Assembly: GCA_002316545.1 (NCBI GenBank)
Contig: DCDR01000001.1
Coordinates: forward strand, 373,692-437,691
Source of the DNA: Candidatus Saccharibacteria bacterium UBA1050
GTDB taxonomy: Bacteria; Patescibacteriota; Saccharimonadia; Saccharimonadales; Saccharimonadaceae
Length of the DNA stretch: 64,000 nucleotides
Direction of reading: 5' to 3'
Each line of letters opens with the position of its first letter. The stretch's first letter is position 1. Both the position numbers and the translations under genes were made by a program. The notes under the pieces are model-generated. The model saw only the letters and a program-made list of their open reading frames with translations. It made no database searches and was not told the origin of the DNA. This document shows, in pieces, positions 8,888 to 17,638 of this stretch.

Positions 8888-9654
8888 AAGCAGCCCTGTA
8901 ATTTCTTCCAATCCTCAATTGAAAGTTCTTGGGCTCGCGCTTCGGGGCTGATCTGGGCTGTCTTCAGTAAATCATCGATAGCAGCTTTATCTCTGTGCAA
9001 GCCCGCAGCTAGCGAGCTGCGCAGTTTTTTACGTCGCTCCGCAAAACCGGCTTTTATTAACCAAAAGAACCCTCTTTCCAGTTCAGGGCCAACCAATGGC
9101 TGCTTACGAGTTTCGAGCACCACGACCTGTGAGTCAACTTGTGGCGGAGGAGTAAAGAACGCGCGTGGTACTTCAACCCCTAACGAAGCTTCGGCATATA
9201 CTTGGGCGCTAATCGCTAGTATGCTCATGTCTCCCGGCTCTGCGACTATTCGCTCGGCGACCTCTTTCTGGACTAATAACACCACTTTCGAAGGTTTGTT
9301 GGTTGCTGTCATAAGTGTGTGAATAATTTTACTCGTAATGTAGTAGGGTACATTTGCTACGACTTTGTACCCAGCCGGTAACTGTGAGAGATCAAATGAT
9401 AAAATGTCTTCGTTTTTTACTTGCAGCTTCTTACCAGGAAATTGCCCAGGCAGTTTTCGAGCTAGCGCTTCATCAAACTCTACCGCCACAACTTCTTTGG
9501 CTCTATCAAGCAAGACACTGGTGAGCGTGCCGAGACCTGGACCAATTTCGAGCACGATATCTTCTGAGGTTAAGTTCGCAGAATCGGCAATCGCCTCTAA
9601 AATGAGGCGATCATGGAGCCAATGTTGACCAAGAGCTTTGTTGGGTGCGCTCAT
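8884..9654 (-). CDS. rsmA: 16S rRNA dimethyladenosine transferase
   Basis: Dimethylates two adjacent adenines near the 3' end of 16S rRNA. 256 residues, typical. Begins NKALGQHWLHD, with the SAM-binding motif VLEIGPGLGTLT (about residues 34-45), an acidic VAVEFDEAL, and the catalytic NVPYYITSKI (N..P.Y type) near residue 103. The start overlaps the stop of the Rpf-like gene by one base (TAATG). A ksgA gene beside an Rpf-like gene also occurs in actinobacteria, where rpfB and ksgA are neighbours. Confidence 0.95.
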   Translation of the reverse strand: MSAPNKALGQHWLHDRLILEAIADSANLTSEDIVLEIGPGLGTLTSVLLDRAKEVVAVEFDEALARKLPGQFPGKKLQVKNEDILSFDLSQLPAGYKVVANVPYYITSKIIHTLMTATNKPSKVVLLVQKEVAERIVAEPGDMSILAISAQVYAEASLGVEVPRAFFTPPPQVDSQVVVLETRKQPLVGPELERGFFWLIKAGFAERRKKLRSSLAAGLHRDKAAIDDLLKTAQISPEARAQELSIEDWKKLQGCL

Positions 9655-10799
9655 TAGCGATAGGTATCTGGCAAACTAGCACCACACACTGGCCACGGCT
9701 GCCAGCCCCGGCGTACATAGGTTTCGCGAGCCGCCTGATCTTGCTGAGCAGGTGTTGCATCGGCTGGGTCATAAATACCATACTTGTTTGCCCATGTAGA
9801 ATAGCTAAACTGGTAAGCACCTCGATAAAGTGGGTTGTTTTTATTTGCATAATTACCGCCCGACTCACACGAACGAAGCTTCGCTAATGCTGCAGCGAAA
9901 CCACCGCTAAAGCTTGGCTTTGCTCCAACGATTTCGACTTGCTGCACGGCTTGTTTTATTACTACAGTCTGAAGAATCTTTTTACTTACTTGTTTACCAT
10001 TTTTCATGATGATTTGGTAGGTCACCATCTTCTTTCCCGGTGTTCCTTCTTTGGTAACTTTTCGGTAGCCAATTTCGCGGTCAACGTCTTGGATTTGTTT
10101 TACCGGCGGCTTAATTGGTTCTTCTTTGGTAACCGTTTGCTTACCGTTGCGCCATACTTCTATACTCATTCCATCTACAATTGGCTGAGTGGTTTTTACA
10201 GAAAGTGTATCCTTTTCCTCTAGGCTGATGCCCTTCTCTTTCAGGAATTCGGCAACGGTTGCTTTTTGAGTATATACCATGTCTTCTTTGCCATAGAGTG
10301 TTAGCTCTACCGCGCTCGCGCGACGAATCACCATCTTTACACTGGCGCCGTCGGCAATCAAATCATTAGTTAGTTCAAGCTCAGCTTGGTCTTCGTCGTG
10401 TAGGACAATTCCAGCGTGTTCAGCGATTTGTTTTGGTGTCTGATAGGCGGTCATTATCATCTGCTTGGTGTTGCCGTCTTCGATTACTACGGGCCGAGCG
10501 CGATAGATATTAACCTGGTAGTTGTTGGCGACGAGTTCTTCATCGATACCAGGTTCAACAATATCATTTTTATCCAGGACGATATCGGCTTCCTTAAATG
10601 CGTCTCGCAGCGTTGTTGCGGTGGTGATAATGCCCTTTTCGTCACCTCTGTCATGTATGGTTATGAGTCGTTCGCCACTGGCACGAGCAGACTCGGCCTG
10701 CGCTCGGGGCATCAATGCAACGCAAAGAGCCAACAACAGAAATGCTGCTGCTACAAAAATTCCATACGTTCGTACTAGTGTAGGTTGGGTAATCCTCAT
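9654..10799 (-). CDS. resuscitation-promoting-factor-like secreted muralytic protein
   Basis: About 381 residues from ATG 10799. N-terminal membrane/signal segment (IFVAAAFLLLALCVALM) with a likely cleavage after RAQA. Then come three DUF348-like repeats, a G5-like domain (QIQDVDREIGYRKVTKEGTPGKK), and a C-terminal transglycosylase-like domain with the catalytic glutamate in LRSCESGGNY and GAYQFSYSTW. This is the RpfB architecture: cleavage of peptidoglycan, either its own during growth or, by inference, that of a host cell. An extended -10 (TGCTATACT) lies about 40 bases upstream of the ATG. The two cysteines (RSCESGG and PVCGASL) could form the Rpf-type disulfide. Confidence 0.9.
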   Translation of the reverse strand: MRITQPTLVRTYGIFVAAAFLLLALCVALMPRAQAESARASGERLITIHDRGDEKGIITTATTLRDAFKEADIVLDKNDIVEPGIDEELVANNYQVNIYRARPVVIEDGNTKQMIMTAYQTPKQIAEHAGIVLHDEDQAELELTNDLIADGASVKMVIRRASAVELTLYGKEDMVYTQKATVAEFLKEKGISLEEKDTLSVKTTQPIVDGMSIEVWRNGKQTVTKEEPIKPPVKQIQDVDREIGYRKVTKEGTPGKKMVTYQIIMKNGKQVSKKILQTVVIKQAVQQVEIVGAKPSFSGGFAAALAKLRSCESGGNYANKNNPLYRGAYQFSYSTWANKYGIYDPADATPAQQDQAARETYVRRGWQPWPVCGASLPDTYR

Positions 10800-10871
10800 A
10801 CAATGAGTGTCTCTGTGCGTGCGCACTGAGTACTCGTTCCAGTATAGCAAATCTTGGCGGTAGCTTCTAGG

Positions 10872-13004
10872 TTACAGCTTGGTTAGATGAGCATATTCTA
10901 CGTTGAGTTTTTTTGTCTGACCGCTGTCGAAACGAACGGTTACCGCTAGACCATCGACATCTATAATCTCTCCTTCGCCAAACTGGCTTGATCGCACACG
11001 GTCGTTAATATCAAAGTCTGGCAAAAAACTCTCGAATTCACTTGCTGACTGACGCGAAAATGGCGAGGATGACGCATGGCTCATGACTGAACTGCCCATG
11101 TCACTAATAAATCGCGAAGGTGGATTGTAGGCACGTTGGCCAAACTGAAGTCGGCTGGCTGCATAGCTTAAGTGAAGTTCCTCACGAGCCCTAGTCATAC
11201 CAACGTAGCACAAACGACGTTCTTCTTCGAGCTCGCTCGGCCCAGATTCGTACACTCTTGAATGAGGAAAAATACCCTCTTCCAAACCGACAATAAATAC
11301 CACTGGAAACTCCAAACCTTTTGCCGCGTGCAGAGTCATAAGCGTCACACTGTCTTGTTTGGCCGTTTCATCGACACTGCTCATCAGAGCAACTTCTTGC
11401 AAAAAATCCGGTAATGAGGCAAATGTTTTCGCATCGGAAACCAGTGAGCTAATGTTTGCTTCGCGGTCTTCAGCCTGAGGAGAACCATCTCGGATGAAGT
11501 TTAAGTAGTCGGTGAGCTCTAGTAAACGCTCAATTATCACGGTAGGCTCGTTCTCGGCTGTTACAGTTCGGTCTACTTCGCGCAAAATGTTGCCAAGTCG
11601 CGAGAAGGATGCTTTCGCCTTGGGTGTAAGGCCATCGACTTCCTGAACACGCTCAAGCGCAGTGATGATATCGAGACCGCTGCCAGATTGCCAAGTTCCG
11701 AAACGCTCGAGACTTGTAGCGCCAAGTCCGCGAGTGGGCACGTTGGCGATTCGGCTAAAGCTCATTATGTCGTTTGGCTGGTACACTACGCGTAAATACG
11801 CAATGATGTCTTTAATTTCTTTACGGTCGTAAAAACGCACTCCACCTACAATTTGATACGGGATTCTAGCCTGTAAAAATGCTCGCTCTATGGTGTAGCT
11901 TTGCGCATTGGTTCGGTATAGCACCGCGAAATCTTTCGGCGAACGCGCTCCAATCATTGTTTGTGCACCTATTCGGCTAGCGACTATTTGTGCCTCTTCA
12001 GCTTCATCGTATACCTCATGAAGTTGTACGGGAGAACCTGCGCCCTCGGCTGTCCACAGCTTCTTGTCGGTGCGTTCTTTGTTTTTAGTAATAACATTTT
12101 GCGCGGCTTCAAGAATCGCGCCGGTGCTTCGATAGTTCTGCTCGAGTTTTATTACGGTAGCACCAGCAAAGTCACGTTCAAAGTTTAATATATTCTTAAA
12201 ATCAGCGCCGCGCCAACTGTAGATTGACTGCCAGTCATCACCGACCACACAAATATTTTTTGCCTCGTTTACTAGGCTTTTTACTATCATGTATTGTGCT
12301 GAGTTCGTGTCTTGATACTCGTCTATAAGCACATGGGTGAATTTGTCGCGCCATTTTTGCCGTATTTCAGGCTGTTCTTTGAACATACGTACTGTCTCGA
12401 GCAATAAATCGTCAAAGTCGAGAGCACCGGCTGCTTTGCGAAGTTTTTCGTACTGGGTGTATATTGACGCGACCGATTTTTGGAACGGATAGTGCGCCGT
12501 GGCTTCATAGTCTCCCGGTGACACCATCTCGTTTTTCGCTGATGAAATCGTGCTACTCACGATGCGCGGTTTAATATTAGTTTCTGAAATTCCTAGTGAT
12601 TTCATAGCCTGCTTAATGAGGCCCTGTCTGTCGTCTTCGTCATAAATAACAAAGTTTGGAGCTATGCCTATCGATTGACCATCGTAGCGCAAAAGCCGCA
12701 CGCATATACCATGAAAGGTACCCATCCACGGCATAAAGTTTCTTGGAGGAGCCTGGCCATCGCGATGTTCACCTGTATGCAGTAGCTTCCATAGCCGCTC
12801 ACGCATTTCACGAGCGGCTTTATTCGTAAAGGTTACCGCAAGGATTTGATCAGGCCACACCGATTTTTCTTGAATAATATAGGCAATTCGGTGCGTTAAT
12901 GCCTTGGTTTTGCCACTACCAGCTCCTGCCAATATCAGCAATGGACCGTCTGTATGCAAGACGGCTTGTTTTTGCGCATCATTAAGACCCTCAAGTATGT
13001 CCAT
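10872..13004 (-). CDS. ATP-dependent DNA helicase, UvrD/PcrA family
   Basis: Superfamily 1A 3'-5' helicase, 710 residues, full length. Begins LEGLNDAQKQAVLHTDGP, followed by Walker A LAGAGSGKT, then DEYQDTN (motif II), GDDWQSIYSWRGAD (motif III), QNYRST (motif IV), TLHAAKGLEF (motif V) and YVGMTRA (motif VI). The C-terminal part (about residues 655-710) resembles the PcrA/UvrD Tudor-like module that binds RNA polymerase. Start ATG 13004 with TATACT ending 7 bases before: leaderless. Acts in nucleotide excision or mismatch repair and in resolving replication-transcription conflicts. Confidence 0.95.
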   Translation of the reverse strand: MDILEGLNDAQKQAVLHTDGPLLILAGAGSGKTKALTHRIAYIIQEKSVWPDQILAVTFTNKAAREMRERLWKLLHTGEHRDGQAPPRNFMPWMGTFHGICVRLLRYDGQSIGIAPNFVIYDEDDRQGLIKQAMKSLGISETNIKPRIVSSTISSAKNEMVSPGDYEATAHYPFQKSVASIYTQYEKLRKAAGALDFDDLLLETVRMFKEQPEIRQKWRDKFTHVLIDEYQDTNSAQYMIVKSLVNEAKNICVVGDDWQSIYSWRGADFKNILNFERDFAGATVIKLEQNYRSTGAILEAAQNVITKNKERTDKKLWTAEGAGSPVQLHEVYDEAEEAQIVASRIGAQTMIGARSPKDFAVLYRTNAQSYTIERAFLQARIPYQIVGGVRFYDRKEIKDIIAYLRVVYQPNDIMSFSRIANVPTRGLGATSLERFGTWQSGSGLDIITALERVQEVDGLTPKAKASFSRLGNILREVDRTVTAENEPTVIIERLLELTDYLNFIRDGSPQAEDREANISSLVSDAKTFASLPDFLQEVALMSSVDETAKQDSVTLMTLHAAKGLEFPVVFIVGLEEGIFPHSRVYESGPSELEEERRLCYVGMTRAREELHLSYAASRLQFGQRAYNPPSRFISDMGSSVMSHASSSPFSRQSASEFESFLPDFDINDRVRSSQFGEGEIIDVDGLAVTVRFDSGQTKKLNVEYAHLTKL

Positions 13005-13031
13005 TACTCTAAGTATACTAAAGTATCTTGG

Positions 13032-14081
13032 CTATATAACACCCATCAGGTATAGCGTAATTGCACCGCCAACACCAAGGGCAAGTAGTAGCAGGATCCA
13101 TACAACCCACAGCCAACTTGCTTTCTTTTTGGCTGGGTGAGCGAGTGGTTCTGAGTAGTTTGCAACATCATAAATCGCGGTGTGATCTTGATCGCCAGAG
13201 CTGGCTTGCTCTTTGTATTGCTGGCTTATCGAGGTGACAGCAGGTGCGTTTTTCGCTTGGCTTTCTTCTTTGTCACGTGGTGAATCAGTGTCTTCAAGAG
13301 GGTTATCTGATTCGACGTGCACAACATCACCGCTCAACTCCGCAGGCATTGGTTGATTTTCGACAGGAGCTGTAGGTGCTGGTTCAGTTACTGCTTCGGT
13401 AGTATCTTCATCGGTCGGTTTTTCGTCTTCTAGTTTTAAGTCTGGCGTAAGATCAGTACTTGCCTCGGCAGTAGCAGGCTCGCCACCAAGCGGTCGCTTT
13501 TCAACTTTAGCATCCGCTATAAATGGTGATTCTGGTGGTGTCTCGGGTTGGGTAAGTTCGGTTGGTTCATCCGTGCTTTCACTATCAGAATTTTCCGGCT
13601 CAGCATCTACTTGTGCCGTCTCACCAGGAGTTGATTCGCTTTCTGATTCTTTTGGACTCGTCATCTCAAGTGGATCTGGCCAGTTAGTCTCGGTTGATGC
13701 TTTTGTGTCTTCTACTGAGGTCTCCGAGGTGTCTGAGTCTACGCTTGTAACCACCGGTACTTCAGGCTCTGCGATTGGTACTGTATCTGTGGTACTTGTA
13801 GGTGGGGCGATACTAACACCGGTTCGTGAAGGAGCAGCTAAAGGCTTACGAGCAGGCGCAGAACCCATAACATCCATAAATCGACCGCGTTTTGCAGCTG
13901 GCGCTGCCGGTTTTGCTGCAACGGGTACTGGTGTCTTTACTTCTGGCGTCGGTGATACAGCAACTGGTTGCGGACTTTCTGGCTCGGTAGCTACCGCAGG
14001 TGTGGCTGCGGGTTCTTCAGGTGTTTTACCCATCAAAGAACTTACTGCTTTATCAAGCTCGTCGAAATCTATGTCTTTCAT
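13032..14081 (-). CDS. acidic Pro/Thr/Glu-rich protein with C-terminal membrane anchor
   Basis: 349 residues. A short N-terminal segment (MKDIDFDELDKAVSSLMG) precedes about 270 residues of low-complexity Pro/Thr/Glu/Ser sequence. A basic patch (HPAKKKAS) and one C-terminal membrane helix (WLWVVWILLLLALGVGGAI) follow, then a few residues, as in a tail-anchored protein. A conserved-looking island (KRGRFMDVMGSAP, about residue 63) may bind something. The start ATG overlaps the tpiA stop (ATGA). Similar disordered tail-anchored proteins occur in CPR genomes, but no function is known to me. Confidence 0.82.
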   Translation of the reverse strand: MKDIDFDELDKAVSSLMGKTPEEPAATPAVATEPESPQPVAVSPTPEVKTPVPVAAKPAAPAAKRGRFMDVMGSAPARKPLAAPSRTGVSIAPPTSTTDTVPIAEPEVPVVTSVDSDTSETSVEDTKASTETNWPDPLEMTSPKESESESTPGETAQVDAEPENSDSESTDEPTELTQPETPPESPFIADAKVEKRPLGGEPATAEASTDLTPDLKLEDEKPTDEDTTEAVTEPAPTAPVENQPMPAELSGDVVHVESDNPLEDTDSPRDKEESQAKNAPAVTSISQQYKEQASSGDQDHTAIYDVANYSEPLAHPAKKKASWLWVVWILLLLALGVGGAITLYLMGVI

Positions 14082-14872
14082 GCTGCCTTCCTCGCCAAAT
14101 TCTTAGTTTCGTTAAATGTATGCGCAAGCTCAACCATAACTGAAAACTCTTCCGCGTTCAGGCTAGCTCCACCTACCAGCAAGCCGTCAATTCCAGGAGT
14201 AGTGAGATAGCTTGCTGCGTTATGTGATGAGACGCTACCACCGTACAATACTCGCACTGATTTGCTTACTTTTGCACCATATAAATGCGCTATTTGGTCT
14301 CGAATGGTTTGTGCTGCCTTTTCAACATCTACTGGAGTTGCGTTATTGCCGGTACCAATTGCCCACACTGGTTCATAAGCAATCACCATGCCGTTTACTT
14401 CGTCTGCTGTAATGTTAGCTAGCCCACCGACAATCTGATCGTGCAACACTGCATGAGTTTCATGTGCTGCCTTTTCGTGAGCAGTTTCGCCTACACAAAG
14501 AATTGGAGTAATATCGTGGCGAATCGCAGACTGTACTTTCCCTCGGGTGTCTTTATCATGCTCATGAAAAATGTGGCGGCGCTCTGAGTGACCAATAATT
14601 GCGTATTCAACTAGGCCATTTAGCTGATATGCTGAAACCTCGCCTGTATACGCGCCTTCATCTTTCCAGTATAAATTTTGGGCGGCGAGTCTGAACTGAC
14701 GACGATTTACCTGAAGGCTTAGTGACTGAAGGGCAAGCATGCCTGGCGCAAGTACAACTTCTACGTCTCGGTGAGTTTTAATCTTTTTTTCGAGTTTGTG
14801 GACATACAAACTGGCACCTTGGACGGTGAGATTCATTTTCCAGTTGCCAACAATTAGTTTCTTTCCCGACAC
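14078..14872 (-). CDS. tpiA: triosephosphate isomerase
   Basis: Interconverts DHAP and glyceraldehyde-3-phosphate. 264 residues. Begins LIVGNWKMN (catalytic Lys), with IIGHSERRHIF (catalytic His), AYEPVWAIGTG (catalytic Glu) and VLYGGSVSSHN near the C-terminus, so all key residues are present. The start appears to be GTG 14872; the nearest AGGG is very close to it. pgk lies 51 bases upstream on the same strand, so the two are probably one transcript. The gene downstream overlaps by 4 bases. Confidence 0.96.
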   Translation of the reverse strand: MSGKKLIVGNWKMNLTVQGASLYVHKLEKKIKTHRDVEVVLAPGMLALQSLSLQVNRRQFRLAAQNLYWKDEGAYTGEVSAYQLNGLVEYAIIGHSERRHIFHEHDKDTRGKVQSAIRHDITPILCVGETAHEKAAHETHAVLHDQIVGGLANITADEVNGMVIAYEPVWAIGTGNNATPVDVEKAAQTIRDQIAHLYGAKVSKSVRVLYGGSVSSHNAASYLTTPGIDGLLVGGASLNAEEFSVMVELAHTFNETKNLARKAA

Positions 14873-14923
14873 CCTAGTAAATTCTGCTTAAGCTTATTTG
14901 TTTATAGTGTAGCAGTTGTGGGG

Positions 14924-16141
14924 CTATGCGTCTAGCAGATGTTCAACACCTGGAAGTTTTTCGCCAGCCATTAGCTCTAGGCTTGCACCACCGCCGGTAG
15001 AAACATGACTAAAGCTCTCACCCTTCTTCTCATCCCAGTGCAACACGAAATCGGCTGTATCTCCACCACCAATAATGGAAGTAATGTGGGTTCGACTGGC
15101 GATTTCTTCGGCAATTCTTTCCGATCCGGCAGCAAACTCAGGCCTTTCTGCGTACCCAAGCGTGCCATTCCACACCACTGTTGCGGCTCCGTCTATTACC
15201 GACACGAATTCAGCCGCGGTTGATGGCCCAATATCCAGGCACATGTCGTCGTCATTGATATCGCTTAAGGGAACTTTGCGAAGTTCGGTAGCATCGGGTG
15301 ACTTTGCCACTACGACGTCACTCGGCAATACGATAAACTTTTGCACACTTTCAGTGCCAACTTTCTCGACAGCTGCTTCGTAAATTTCACGAATAATATC
15401 ACTTTGGTCATCCTCGCGCTTGCTTGCACCTACATTCACGCCGTTGTAAGCCAAAAACGTATTCGCCATGGCTCCACCAATCAAAATCGTGTCTGCCTTA
15501 TCAACAAACTCCCTGATAACTTGAATTTTGTCACTTACTTTTGCACCGCCCAGTATGGCGACGAGTGGGCGTTTCGGATGTTTCATAGCGCTCACAATTT
15601 GCGTGTACTCTTTCTCAACTAGCAACCCCGCAACGCTCGGCAAAAATGACGTGATAGCCGCCATACTCGCGTCACCACGGTGTACATTCCCAAACGCATC
15701 CTGAACAAAATATCGCGCGTCAGTATCTTGCGCTAGCTGTCGAGCAAATGACTCGTCATTGTCTTTTTCGCCAGGGTTAAACCGTGTGTTTTCAAGCACA
15801 ATAACACTGCGTTTCGGTGCCTTTTTAATTGCCATACGGACTTTTTCACCGACTGTTTTGTCGACAAAACGAACTGGCTCACCCAATAATTCGGATAGAC
15901 GTAGTGCCGTTGGTTCAAGACTGAACTTAGGATCCGGGCCTTCAGGACGTCCCAAGTGAGCGATGAGCACTACTTTACAGCCATGCTTTAATAAATACTG
16001 AATCGTGGGCAAACTAGAGCGAATACGAAAATCGTCAGCAATAGTGCCGTCTTCTTCCAGTGGTACGTTATAGTCTACCCGGACTAAAATAGTCTGGTTC
16101 TCAAGCGGAACTGATGTTATTGTTTTTTTCGGAAACTTCAT
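14924..16141 (-). CDS. pgk: phosphoglycerate kinase
   Basis: Makes ATP from 1,3-bisphosphoglycerate. About 405 residues. RVDYNVPLEEDGTIADDFRI is the N-terminal signature; then LIAHLGRP, the AILGGAKVSDKI segment, and the C-terminal GGGDTADFV and STGGGASLELM nucleotide/phosphate loops. I prefer ATG 16141 (MKFPKKTI) over GTG 16147, since a GGGGTGG purine stretch fits as Shine-Dalgarno. It follows pyk by 15 bases, so pyk-pgk-tpiA form one operon. Confidence 0.96.
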   Translation of the reverse strand: MKFPKKTITSVPLENQTILVRVDYNVPLEEDGTIADDFRIRSSLPTIQYLLKHGCKVVLIAHLGRPEGPDPKFSLEPTALRLSELLGEPVRFVDKTVGEKVRMAIKKAPKRSVIVLENTRFNPGEKDNDESFARQLAQDTDARYFVQDAFGNVHRGDASMAAITSFLPSVAGLLVEKEYTQIVSAMKHPKRPLVAILGGAKVSDKIQVIREFVDKADTILIGGAMANTFLAYNGVNVGASKREDDQSDIIREIYEAAVEKVGTESVQKFIVLPSDVVVAKSPDATELRKVPLSDINDDDMCLDIGPSTAAEFVSVIDGAATVVWNGTLGYAERPEFAAGSERIAEEIASRTHITSIIGGGDTADFVLHWDEKKGESFSHVSTGGGASLELMAGEKLPGVEHLLDA

Positions 16142-16156
16142 GCCCACCCCAATTTC

Positions 16157-17578
16157 TTATTCTAATACTCGAACACGTATTGTATCAGTTGCACCCATTA
16201 GTCCTGGCTGTCGCCCACTTACCAGAACAAATGTTGCTGGTGATGCGAAAAAGCCTTCTTTCATGAGTTCTTTCGCAAGCTCCAAACCGGCCTTTTCGCC
16301 ATCAGGACGCAGAAAACTTTTGTTGGCATACAGAAGCGCAAGCTGTTGTGCTACTCGTGGCGTACTGGTAACGGAAACGATTGGTCGTGATGGGCGGTGA
16401 GCCGCAATGCGCACGGCAGTGGCGCCCGACTTTGTTTCGGCGATAATAGCTTGAGCATCCAGCTGCGTAGCAAGATTTTTTGCTGCGGCGCAAATACCAT
16501 CGGTTTGTGATGCTTTCTTTTCTGGCAAGTCTAGTGGTCGTACTGGCGCATGTTCTTGCGTGTGCATAATTACGCGCTTCATGCTGCGAATTGTCTCGAG
16601 TGGATACTTCCCCACTGCTGTTTCATCTGAAAGCATGACACAATCAGCTCCTACGATAACCGCGTTGCTTACGTCACTTACCTCAGCACGGGTTGGCTCA
16701 GGGTTGTCTACCATGCTACTCATCATTTGGGTTGCCACGATACTAATTTTTGCATGTCGCTGACATAGACCAATAATACGTCGCTGCACCACAGGGACTA
16801 GCTCGGCGCCTACCTCAACGGCTAGATCACCGCGTGCAACCATAACAGCGTCGCTCGCGTGAACGATTTTTTCTAGCTCATCTGGTTCAATCGCGGTTCG
16901 CGTTTCAATCTTTGCCACGATTTGCGCGTCTGAGCCTTTTTCAGCCAAGTAACCCCGCAGTATCTCGATATCGGTAGCGCGATGCACGAAGCTCAGGCCT
17001 ACAAAATCGATGTCTTGGTTTACCCCATAGTCGATATCTTGGTAGTCTTTTTCGGTCAACACATCGCCACCAAAATCAGTATCAGGCAGGTTCAAACCTT
17101 TACGGCTCATGATAAACCCGTCGTTTTCTGCTCGAACTACCACTGTGTCGCCCTCAACGGCGGTTACTGTTGTTTTTATCTTACCGTCGAAAATGTAGAT
17201 TCGTTCGCCAGGTTTTACTTTGGTGCTCAAATCGTATTGAGTTGGCAAGATTTTACCGTCGTGTTTAGCACCGTAAACAAGGCGAAGTTCGTCGCCTTCG
17301 TGAACGTCCATATGATTGCCTTCGATTTCACCAAGACGTATTTTAGGTCCTTGTAGGTCTTGGTAAATTGCTACTGGCTTGTTATATTTTTTGCTCGCCT
17401 GACGAATCCATTGAATTTGCTCGTCTCGGTCGGCGTTGCTACCATGCGAAAAATTAAGTCGAAAGCCATTCACGCCCGCCTTCAGCATACCTTCTATCAT
17501 CTCGTAGCTGTTTGTAGCAGGACCAACGGTCGCCAGAATTTTTACACGTTTAAATTTGGGTGTTGAAACTGTATCCAT
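16157..17578 (-). CDS. pyk: pyruvate kinase
   Basis: Final ATP-yielding step of glycolysis. 473 residues. Begins KRVKILATVGPAT; substrate and metal residues in FRLNFSHGS, then FVGLSFVHRATDIE, KIETRTAIE, MVARGDLAVEVG and TQMMSSM, followed by a C-terminal allosteric-type domain (SGATAVRIAAHRPS). The lengths of the A, B and C domains are normal. Start ATG 17578 with TACACT ending 7 bases upstream and no Shine-Dalgarno: likely leaderless and the promoter-proximal gene of pyk-pgk-tpiA. Confidence 0.96.
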   Translation of the reverse strand: MDTVSTPKFKRVKILATVGPATNSYEMIEGMLKAGVNGFRLNFSHGSNADRDEQIQWIRQASKKYNKPVAIYQDLQGPKIRLGEIEGNHMDVHEGDELRLVYGAKHDGKILPTQYDLSTKVKPGERIYIFDGKIKTTVTAVEGDTVVVRAENDGFIMSRKGLNLPDTDFGGDVLTEKDYQDIDYGVNQDIDFVGLSFVHRATDIEILRGYLAEKGSDAQIVAKIETRTAIEPDELEKIVHASDAVMVARGDLAVEVGAELVPVVQRRIIGLCQRHAKISIVATQMMSSMVDNPEPTRAEVSDVSNAVIVGADCVMLSDETAVGKYPLETIRSMKRVIMHTQEHAPVRPLDLPEKKASQTDGICAAAKNLATQLDAQAIIAETKSGATAVRIAAHRPSRPIVSVTSTPRVAQQLALLYANKSFLRPDGEKAGLELAKELMKEGFFASPATFVLVSGRQPGLMGATDTIRVRVLE

Positions 17579-17638
17579 TACGTATAGTGTACCTATAAAT
17601 GCTCACCAGGGCTACCCTGGACGCAGGCGTAAATAGTA

